Below, piece by piece: positions 1 to 5,742 of a stretch of DNA of 6,052 bases. The stretch is taken from NCBI GenBank assembly GCA_913062655.1, contig CAJXXO010000165.1:1-6052 (forward strand), in the 5' to 3' direction. Both the position numbers and the translations under genes were made by a program. Positions within the stretch are counted from its first letter, which is position 1. Each line of letters opens with the position of its first letter. The notes below the pieces were generated by a model, which saw only the letters and a program-made list of their open reading frames with translations, had not been told where the DNA came from and made no database searches. Origin of the DNA: an uncultured Bacteroidota bacterium. Lineage in GTDB: Bacteria > Bacteroidota > Bacteroidia > Chitinophagales > S012-47.

Positions 1-2558
1 ACCGTGATATTCTGTGCAGCCGTATTCTGACAGCCGTTTGCATCTGTTACCGTAACCACATAATTGGTCGTCACAGTTGGAGAGGCAATAGGATTGGCAA
101 TCTGCGGATCACTCAAACCAGTCGCAGGCGACCAGTCATACTGAACTCCTCCGGAGGCTACCAAATTGGTGGCCGATCCAATGCAAATCGAATCATCACC
201 TACACTCACTGTAGGTGTAGGTAGTGGATTCACTGTTATTTCCACTGAACCGGTATCCTTGCATCCATTGGCATCTTCTACTGCTGCAAAATAGGTGGTA
301 GTTGTCGTAGGTGTAGCTACCGGAGATGGGCAATTGGTACAAGATAAATTAATATTCGGATACCAATTATAGGAGGTAAACCCATTAGCAAAAAGGGTAA
401 CACTTTCTCCAATACAAATGGCTGTATCAGCAATGAAATTACCCGGCTGCAGTACGTTCACATTTACCGTAACAGAATCCCGATTGACACACCCATTGGC
501 ATCCGTTACTTCCACGGTGTACACGGTATTGAGTAACGGGGAGGCGACCGGGTCCGGACATGAGACACAAGACAGTGTAGCGCCTGGCGACCAAGAGTAA
601 CTCACCCCACCGCTGGCAGATAATTGGGCGGTGTCACCTTCACAGATCGTGATGGAAGAAAAAGATGTAGTAATCGTAGGCAATGGATTGACATTGACCG
701 TAAGTGTATTGGTATTGGAGCACCCATTATTATCGGTAGCTGTTACCGTGTAGGTTGTAGTCGTAGTCGGCTTGGCCCATGGATCACGGATGTTGGGATC
801 GCTCAGGCTGGCTCCGGGAGCCCAGCTATAGCCCTGCGCATTGCTAATATTGGCTGAGATACGCGCGCTATCACCAACACAGATAGTTTGATCCGCTCCC
901 ATCACTACAACCGGCAATTGATTGACTGTAACACGTACCGTTCCACTATCAGTACAACCATTTTGGTCGGTCACCACCACAGTATAGTTGGTGGTACCGG
1001 TAGGCGTGGCTACTGTGGTAGCACAATTAGTACAACTCAAGGAGTTACCGGGCTTCCATTGATATTGAGAAAACCCGGAAGCTGACAAGGTAACCGACTC
1101 TCCAATGCAAATAGCAGTATCGGAGCTAAATGTGCCATTAGCCAGCGTATTTACGGTCACCGTAACCGAATCGACATTAGCACAACCATTAGCATCTGTA
1201 CCTTCAACCGTGTAGGTAGTATTAGCATTTGGATACGCTAACGGATTGGCAATATTAGGATTACTCAAACTACCTGTTGGTGTCCAGCTATAGCTAGTAC
1301 CCCCAGATGCATTGAGTTGAGTGGTATCTCCAAAACATATGGACACATCAGCGCCCGCATTAATATTGGGCAATGGCACCACCGTAACGGTAAGCGTTGT
1401 GTCAATGAAACAGCCATTACCATCTTCCACGGTCAATGAATAGGTGGTAGTGGTATTAGGAAACACAGTAGGTGAAGGGGAGGAAGCCCCAGTTAATGAG
1501 CCGGTAGGTGTCCAGCTATAATTTACCCCTCCAGAAGCGCTGATGGTAGTTGTATCTCCAATACAAAGATTGACATCTCCTGAAGTATTGATAGCTGCCG
1601 GTGGCACAACAGTAACGGTTACCTCGTCTTCGGCTGTACATCCGGCTGCATCCGCACCAATTACGGTGTAGGTAGTAGTCGAAGCCGGGTTGGCTGTCGG
1701 GTTAGGGATATTGGTTTGACTGAGCGAAGGATCAGCTACCCATTGATAGCTTGTAGCACCGGACGCATTTAACTGCGCACTGGTGTTTTCACAAATAGTA
1801 GTATCTGAGCCTGCATTTACTGGTGGCGGATTATTTACTGTAACTAAGATGGAATCGGTTCCAGTACAACCGGACACCGGGTCGGTAATAGTAAGCGTGT
1901 AGGTAGTGGTACTACTAGGCCATACATCCGGGTCTGGTACCGAAGTATTGGAAATATTCGTTGCTGGCTGCCAGGAGTAGGAAGCATTTGTCACGGGTGT
2001 AGAAGAGGATAATGAAGTGGTATCCCCTGGGCAGATTACCTGGTTGGGTCCGGCTGTCACTGACACAGAATTAAGGAATACGGTGACGGTGTCCGACCCG
2101 CTACACCCACTACTAGGCACGGTGGCTGTAACAATATAGGTGGTGCTGGTAGAAGGACTGGCCAAAGGGTTGGAGATGTTAGTTTGACTCAAACCTGTGG
2201 CAGGCGTCCAGCTCCATACCACTCCGCCCGGGGAAGAGACCAATTGCGCATTGAGCTGTACAGAACCCGTACCACACAAATACTGGTCAGGACCGGCATT
2301 CACAACCGGTGAAGGTTGTACCGTAACATTGATAACATCGCCATCGGTGCAGCCTCCCGGACCGGTAGCCGTTAAGGAATAGACAGTGGTCGTAGCCGGA
2401 AAGGCAGTTGGCTGCAAGCAGGTATCACAATCCAAACCTCCCGGGCCTGATATGGCTGTCCACTGATATGAATTGGCTCCACTAGCGGTAGCTGGTAGTA
2501 CTACACTGTCATTTTCACAGATGACCATAGCAGGTGGACCAGCATCAGCCGTTGGGGG
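1..2558 (-). repeat. Tandem array of eleven Ig-like (CHU_C-associated type) repeats, coding
   Basis: Units, N- to C-terminal, by + strand position: R1 2313-2558, R2 2070-2312, R3 1830-2069, R4 1602-1829, R5 1374-1601, R6 1146-1373, R7 918-1145, R8 684-917, R9 453-683, R10 225-452, R11 1-224 (cut). Lengths are 82, 81, 80, 76, 76, 76, 76, 78, 77 and 76 residues. The shared pattern is a start near NAGxD, then (I/L)CxGD, a short strand ending in L, ASGG, YxW, P, LS, NPxAxP, TTTY, a VT strand, TDxNGC, and VTVxV. Every unit has one cysteine in the early (I/L)C motif and one in the NGC motif, which suggests one disulfide per domain. This matches the Ig-like repeat associated with the CHU_C sorting domain (assigned from memory of the family, not by search). 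Hand-aligned identity is about 45% between neighbours and higher between R6/R9 and R7/R10. The array has 3 Lys and 4 Arg against roughly 55-60 acidic residues, so it is strongly acidic. Confidence 0.85.
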
Positions 2559-3929
2559 TTGATAAACGGTAACCTGCTGAATTGCCGTATCACGGCAGCC
2601 TTTGCTAGACTCTACCGCCAATGAAACATTGTAGGTACCAGGATTGGTATAAGTACGCGTTGGGTTAGGCGTGCCACTGGGCTGCACGCCTATGGCGCCA
2701 AAGTTCCATGACCAACTAAAGGTAGTACCGTAAGTCCAGTTAGAGGTATCCGTAAACTGAATGGGGGAATTGGCACAAGCAGGCGTGGAGTGAGAAAAAC
2801 CCGGGAACATAAAGGGGTATACGATAACTGTCACCTCAGCCGTATCTGCACAAATGTAACCCTGATTAATAATTAGAGTAGCCGTGTAGGTACCTGTATC
2901 AGGATAAGTGTAGGTTGGGTTCTGTTGGGAGGAAGTGTCTGTATTAATACCCGCTACACCAAAATCCCAGAAATAGTTAGCCGCGTTACCGACATTGGTT
3001 GTAAAGCTGGCTGTACTATCATCGCAGCTGGCCACTACGTCAACATTTAGAGCCGTACTGTTGTAGCTGGTATTAATTTGCGCGGTAACGGTCTGATTAC
3101 ATGTCTCGACCTGCATCTGCACATCACGCCTGTACTCACCAATTTTTACGCCCCCTCGAAATTCATCAACACAAACTGTAAAGACCCATTTGCCATTAAG
3201 ATCTGGAGTACCCGTTACCATACCTGTAACGGGGTCAATGGTGAATTGAGGGTTGGCAGAAACCGGATTTTGCGCGGTATAAGGCGCAGCGTAAGGCACA
3301 GTTGGAAAGGGAGGAGGCGCTAAGGGGATGTTTCTATTACCATCAAAGGCATCGCAAAACCGATAAGCAAGAGAGTCGCCATCTACATCCGTTGCTGAGT
3401 TGTCATAGTTCAATGGTTCATTTACACAAACGGAAACTGGCGGTCCTACATCAAATACGGGTGAGTTATTGCATCCGTACACACCGGGGTCTGGAAACTC
3501 CGCATATACTGTAGAGCCAACATTGGCACTATTTACAATATTTAGCAGTCCTGCTGGTCGCGAGTTATCTTCATGGTAGATGTAGTAGTCCGACCCATTA
3601 CTAATAGTAACTTGTCCTCTAAAGACATGTTCTTCCTGACCTGTGTTGGCGGATGGTATTAAGCATGGGTTGGTAACAGGAGGCTGTATAGAAGTTTGTG
3701 AAACCCTGGGAAGCGAAACAACTGTATTGCTACCTGGCCCCATCGGGTCAATGGTGACATTTTCATTTGGGTTATAAGTGATTCCCGCAATGTCTCTGTA
3801 CTTAATCAATGTTATTTCAAAAGTATTGCCACCAACGCATCTCACTTCAATAACTCCTCCGGCTATATGCGAAGCGCTTAATGGGTAGGCAATCAAAAAA
3901 GTAAATACAATCAGTAAAGCTCTTTTCAT
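1..3929 (-). CDS. Giant secreted PKD/Ig-like repeat protein, adhesin-like, probable T9SS cargo (3' end beyond window)
   Basis: Seen: one reading frame is open from the ATG at 3929 to the left edge, 1309 codons with no stop or frameshift. The product starts with a signal peptide (residues 1-19). Residues 20-289 form a module opening SHIAGGVIEV, with TDVDGDSLAYRF near 180 and a cysteine-bearing end (FTVCVDEFRGG, YRRDVQMQVETC). Two PKD domains follow (about 290-370 and 371-457), with WDFG at 321-324 and WNFG at 408-411. Eleven Ig-like repeats fill 458-1309. Known: this architecture is frequent in Bacteroidota proteins called 'gliding motility-associated C-terminal domain-containing', whose last domain (CHU_C / type B sorting) directs export through the type IX system. 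Inferred: the protein is exported across both membranes and acts in adhesion, gliding or surface binding; the sorting domain should lie beyond the left edge. The start at 3929 is preferred to an in-frame ATG at 3935 because AAAGG lies 10 bases upstream and MKR gives a normal signal-peptide n-region. No ligand can be predicted. It resembles SprB-type proteins only in general style, so no symbol is given. Confidence 0.9.
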   Translation of the reverse strand, partial: MKRALLIVFTFLIAYPLSASHIAGGVIEVRCVGGNTFEITLIKYRDIAGITYNPNENVTIDPMGPGSNTVVSLPRVSQTSIQPPVTNPCLIPSANTGQEEHVFRGQVTISNGSDYYIYHEDNSRPAGLLNIVNSANVGSTVYAEFPDPGVYGCNNSPVFDVGPPVSVCVNEPLNYDNSATDVDGDSLAYRFCDAFDGNRNIPLAPPPFPTVPYAAPYTAQNPVSANPQFTIDPVTGMVTGTPDLNGKWVFTVCVDEFRGGVKIGEYRRDVQMQVETCNQTVTAQINTSYNSTALNVDVVASCDDSTASFTTNVGNAANYFWDFGVAGINTDTSSQQNPTYTYPDTGTYTATLIINQGYICADTAEVTVIVYPFMFPGFSHSTPACANSPIQFTDTSNWTYGTTFSWSWNFGAIGVQPSGTPNPTRTYTNPGTYNVSLAVESSKGCRDTAIQQVTVYQPPTADAGPPAMVICENDSVVLPATASGANSYQWTAISGPGGLDCDTCLQPTAFPATTTVYSLTATGPGGCTDGDVINVTVQPSPVVNAGPDQYLCGTGSVQLNAQLVSSPGGVVWSWTPATGLSQTNISNPLASPSTSTTYIVTATVPSSGCSGSDTVTVFLNSVSVTAGPNQVICPGDTTSLSSSTPVTNASYSWQPATNISNTSVPDPDVWPSSTTTYTLTITDPVSGCTGTDSILVTVNNPPPVNAGSDTTICENTSAQLNASGATSYQWVADPSLSQTNIPNPTANPASTTTYTVIGADAAGCTAEDEVTVTVVPPAAINTSGDVNLCIGDTTTISASGGVNYSWTPTGSLTGASSPSPTVFPNTTTTYSLTVEDGNGCFIDTTLTVTVVPLPNINAGADVSICFGDTTQLNASGGTSYSWTPTGSLSNPNIANPLAYPNANTTYTVEGTDANGCANVDSVTVTVNTLANGTFSSDTAICIGESVTLSASGFSQYQWKPGNSLSCTNCATTVATPTGTTNYTVVVTDQNGCTDSGTVRVTVNQLPVVVMGADQTICVGDSARISANISNAQGYSWAPGASLSDPNIRDPWAKPTTTTTYTVTATDNNGCSNTNTLTVNVNPLPTITTSFSSITICEGDTAQLSASGGVSYSWSPGATLSCVSCPDPVASPLLNTVYTVEVTDANGCVNRDSVTVNVNVLQPGNFIADTAICIGESVTLFANGFTSYNWYPNINLSCTNCPSPVATPTTTTTYFAAVEDANGCKDTGSVEITVNPLPTPTVSVGDDSICIGSATNLVASGGVQYDWSPATGLSDPQIANPIASPTVTTNYVVTVTDANGCQNTAAQNIT
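2559..3062 (-). other. Two PKD domains
   Basis: Residues 290-370 and 371-457 each show the PKD pattern: a strand ending in an aromatic-W-(D/N)-F-G core (YFWDFG at 319-324; WSWNFG at 406-411), then NPT(Y/R)TY, then an aspartate- or proline-glycine turn and GTY (DTGTYTATL; NPGTYNVSL), and a closing hydrophobic strand (AEVTVIV; QQVTVYQ). Both carry a Gly-rich insertion between the WxFG core and the NPT segment (VAGINTDTSS; AIGVQPSGTP), common in Bacteroidota PKD domains. Each ends in a cysteine-containing loop (YICAD; KGCRD). PKD domains are rigid beta-sandwich spacers or binding modules of secreted proteins. Confidence 0.85.
3873..3929 (-). other. Signal peptide of the repeat protein
   Basis: Residues 1-19 read MKRALLIVFTFLIAYPLSA: a basic n-region (KR), a hydrophobic core (ALLIVFTFLIA) and a small-residue end (LSA). 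Cleavage is predicted after Ala19, so the mature protein would begin SHIAGG. There is no lipobox cysteine, so this looks like a Sec/signal peptidase I substrate, as expected for proteins later passed to the type IX system. The exact cleavage site is an estimate by eye. Confidence 0.85.
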
Positions 3930-3939
3930 ATGCATCAGG

Positions 3940-3944
3940 CCTTT
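3940..3944 (-). promoter_or_regulatory. Shine-Dalgarno-like AAAGG that decides the start of the repeat protein
   Basis: On the minus strand AAAGG ends 10 bases before the ATG at 3929 and only 4 bases before the upstream in-frame ATG at 3935. The first spacing is workable and the second too short, so translation most likely starts at 3929. Bacteroidota often initiate without a strong Shine-Dalgarno site, so this is supportive rather than decisive. Confidence 0.45.
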
Positions 3945-3991
3945 GTATTAAGGTGATATCTACTGAAGTGGGAACAATATCGCACACGTTT

Positions 3992-4019
3992 CCAATCTAT
4001 AAAAGTAAAAGATTGTCAA
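3992..4019 (-). promoter_or_regulatory. Bacteroidota-type promoter candidate for the repeat protein
   Basis: Read on the minus strand, TTG (4019-4017) is followed after 17 bases by TAGATTGG (3999-3992), which matches the Bacteroidota -7 element TAnnTTTG at all but one of its defined positions. The TTG spacing is within the range reported for the phylum. The TTG is part of TTGACA. Transcription would begin near 3985-3988, giving a leader of about 55-60 bases before the ATG at 3929. The intervening stretch is T-rich. Motif matching by eye only. Confidence 0.5.
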
Positions 4020-4139
4020 CAGTTCAAGTTAAGAAATGGTGATTATTCGATGAGTGCATGGTTAGACAAGGTGTAGACTATCAGCACATTTCATATCGGT
4101 CTGGTTTTGTTGCTTCCGCTATTGGCCCCATTTTGGGCA

Positions 4140-4171
4140 TTGGTGATAAGCTGTTTTTGTTGGTATCTTCG
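4140..4171 (+). promoter_or_regulatory. Weak promoter candidate for the GH3-LysE pair
   Basis: TTG at 4140-4142 is followed after 21 bases by TATCTTCG (4164-4171), one mismatch from TAnnTTTG. This would put the transcript start near 4178, only about 14 bases before the ATG at 4192, so the leader would be very short. A second near-match, TTGCTTTG at 4172-4179, lacks a well-spaced TTG. The true promoter may lie elsewhere in 3936-4191. Confidence 0.25.
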
Positions 4172-4191
4172 TTGCTTTGCGTCCATTACCT

Positions 4192-5727
4192 ATGCCAATT
4201 TTAGGAAACGTAGTAAAACGTGCGCTGCATCTTCGTAAACGCATTCACCTCAAGCGCGGTGAACCCCTATCCTACCAGGAACGCGTACTGAAGAAATTGC
4301 TGCAAGCCGCCAAAGACACAGACTTTGGCCGCCATTACCGGTTTGCCCAGCTCCTGAAATCACCACAACTCATTGCCGACTTTCAATCCAAAGTGCCGAT
4401 GCACAATTACATCTCCATGTACCGGCAATGGTGGCATCGGGCTATGGAAGGGGAGGAAAATGTCTTCTGGCCGGGTAAGATGAAATATTTCGCCCTTAGC
4501 TCCGGTACCTCTGAGGCATCGAGCAAGTATATTCCGGTGAGTAAGGAAATGCTTAAGGCGGTGACCAAAGCCTCGGTGAAGCAGTTTTATTCGATGGCCA
4601 ACTTCAAGCTCCCGCCTGAAACTTTCGAGAAAGGTATTTTCACCCTGGGTAGTTCTACCAACCTTATTCGACAAGGTGACTATTTCATAGGCGACATGAG
4701 TGGCATTCAGGCGGGTAACTCCATTCCGTTTTGGGTAAATCGGTTCATCAAACCGGGGAAAGACATCAGTGCGGTACGCGACTGGGATGAAAAGTTGGCG
4801 GAAATCGCCAAAAATGCCCCAAAGTGGGACATTGGCGTTTTGTGTGGTATCCCCGTTTGGATTCAGATTATGATCGAGCGGATACTGGAGCACCACAAGG
4901 CCGACAATATCCATGAGATATGGCCCAACCTCAATGTCTACATCCATGGCGGCATCAATTTTGAGCCTTACCGAAAAAACTTTGACCAATTGTTTGGTCG
5001 GCCGGTTACGCTCATCGAGACGTACATGGCATCCGAAGGCTTCTTTGGTTTTCGCGCCCATCCGGATGCCACCGGCATTCATTTTATCCTGAATAATGGC
5101 ATTTTTTATGAGTTCGTGCCTTTTAAGGATGCCTACTTTGACCAGAATGGCGACCTGCTGCCCGATGCTAAAGCCTGCCACATTGGCCAGGTAGAAAAAG
5201 GGGTGGACTATGCCGTTTTGATCAGCACCGTTTCCGGTGCCTGGCGCTATCTCATTGGGGATACGGTGCGGTTTCTGGATACGGAGACAAAAGAATTCAT
5301 CATCACCGGGCGCACCAAACACTTCCTCAGTATTTGCGGGGAGCACCTGTCGGTGGACAATATGAACCGGGCGGTGCAAATGACGGCAGACGAAGTAGGG
5401 GCTACCTTTGCCGAGTTCACCGTTTCGGGCATTCCCCATGGCAATTTATTTGCCCATCGGTGGTACATCGGGGTAGACCAGGAGGGATTGGATAAAGCGC
5501 AGGTCCGGCAGATATTGGATCGACACCTGCGCGACCTGAATGACGATTACGCTACGGAACGAGACAATGTGCTGAAAGACATACAGGTAGAGCTGATACC
5601 GACAGACTGGTTTTATGCTTTTCTGCGCAAAACCGCAAAAGTGGGCGATCAGGTGAAGTTTCCCCGGGTGATGAAGGCGGAACGATTCAAAGAATGGGAA
5701 GCGCATGTGGCGCAGATGACCCCCTAA
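4192..5727 (+). CDS. GH3-family acyl-acid adenylating / amido synthetase-like enzyme
   Basis: Seen: 511 residues from ATG 4192 to TAA 5727. The N-terminus (MPILGNVVKR) leads to a helical segment with KDTDFGRHY near residue 43-51, usual for GH3 proteins. Nucleotide-binding motif 1 is SSGTSEASSKYIP (103-115), motif 2 is YMASEG (278-283), and motif 3 is WRYLIGDTVRF (351-361), matching the plant YRxGD core. The C-terminal part has ITGRTKHF (371-378) with GEHLS (383-387), and DQVKFPR (486-492), resembling the plant QxKxPR motif. Known: plant GH3 enzymes adenylate jasmonate, auxin or benzoates with ATP and couple them to amino acids; they belong to the firefly-luciferase-like adenylating group. Bacterial homologues are widespread in Bacteroidota with no established substrate. 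Inferred: a cytoplasmic ATP-dependent acyl-acid activating enzyme, probably forming an amide; substrates unknown. Start: a TTG at 4177 is in frame, but the ATG gives the usual short, hydrophobic N-terminus; no Shine-Dalgarno site precedes either. It is probably co-transcribed with the LysE-family gene downstream. Confidence 0.93.
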   Translation: MPILGNVVKRALHLRKRIHLKRGEPLSYQERVLKKLLQAAKDTDFGRHYRFAQLLKSPQLIADFQSKVPMHNYISMYRQWWHRAMEGEENVFWPGKMKYFALSSGTSEASSKYIPVSKEMLKAVTKASVKQFYSMANFKLPPETFEKGIFTLGSSTNLIRQGDYFIGDMSGIQAGNSIPFWVNRFIKPGKDISAVRDWDEKLAEIAKNAPKWDIGVLCGIPVWIQIMIERILEHHKADNIHEIWPNLNVYIHGGINFEPYRKNFDQLFGRPVTLIETYMASEGFFGFRAHPDATGIHFILNNGIFYEFVPFKDAYFDQNGDLLPDAKACHIGQVEKGVDYAVLISTVSGAWRYLIGDTVRFLDTETKEFIITGRTKHFLSICGEHLSVDNMNRAVQMTADEVGATFAEFTVSGIPHGNLFAHRWYIGVDQEGLDKAQVRQILDRHLRDLNDDYATERDNVLKDIQVELIPTDWFYAFLRKTAKVGDQVKFPRVMKAERFKEWEAHVAQMTP

Positions 5728-5730
5728 ACT

Positions 5731-5734
5731 GAGG
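5731..5734 (+). promoter_or_regulatory. Ribosome binding site GAGG of the LysE-family gene
   Basis: GAGG lies 8 bases before the ATG at 5743 and 3 bases after the GH3 stop codon, inside the 15-base gap. There is no room for a promoter or terminator in the gap itself, which supports translation of the transporter from a shared mRNA. Confidence 0.55.
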
Positions 5735-5742
5735 CGCCTACT

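Larger units (their letters stand above)
3936..4191. other. Divergent intergenic region
   Basis: These 256 bases separate the leftward repeat-protein gene from the rightward GH3 gene. They contain the two promoter candidates, no tRNA-like or strong hairpin structure visible by eye, and no credible small gene: the longest ATG-initiated reading seen, at about 4050, is 8 codons long. An imperfect repeat of TTTTGTTG occurs at about 4104 and 4154, of unclear significance. Confidence 0.6.

Noticed and set aside
1..2558. Regularly spaced repeats as a possible CRISPR array or satellite DNA
   Set aside because: The period is about 228-246 bases, the units are similar at protein level only, diverged at DNA level, and are in frame in an open gene; there are no short identical repeats with unique spacers.
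418..3514. Several plus-strand frames of 60-81 codons (418-600, 624-857, 888-1085, 2197-2382, 3078-3323, 3302-3514)
   Set aside because: All lie opposite the continuous 1309-codon minus-strand gene. The ones over the array recur with the repeat period and their products look low-complexity and unrelated to any family.
4050..4076. Tiny plus-strand frame starting at an ATG near 4050 in the intergenic region
   Set aside because: It has only 8 codons, with no ribosome binding site or promoter of its own.
4104..4180. Imperfect direct repeat around TTTTGTTG upstream of the GH3 gene as an operator
   Set aside because: The match is short, T-rich and imperfect, and could be chance in a T-rich stretch; there is no palindrome.
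4177..4191. TTG at 4177 as the start of the GH3 gene
   Set aside because: It adds only five residues, has no Shine-Dalgarno site, and the ATG at 4192 gives an N-terminus like other bacterial GH3 proteins.
4360..5439. A 359-codon open frame on the minus strand inside the GH3 gene
   Set aside because: It is fully antisense to a gene with clear family motifs, its product shows no recognisable domain or motif, and long antisense frames arise readily in GC-balanced codon-biased genes. The smaller minus-strand frames at 5247-5468 and 5446-5706 are rejected for the same reason.
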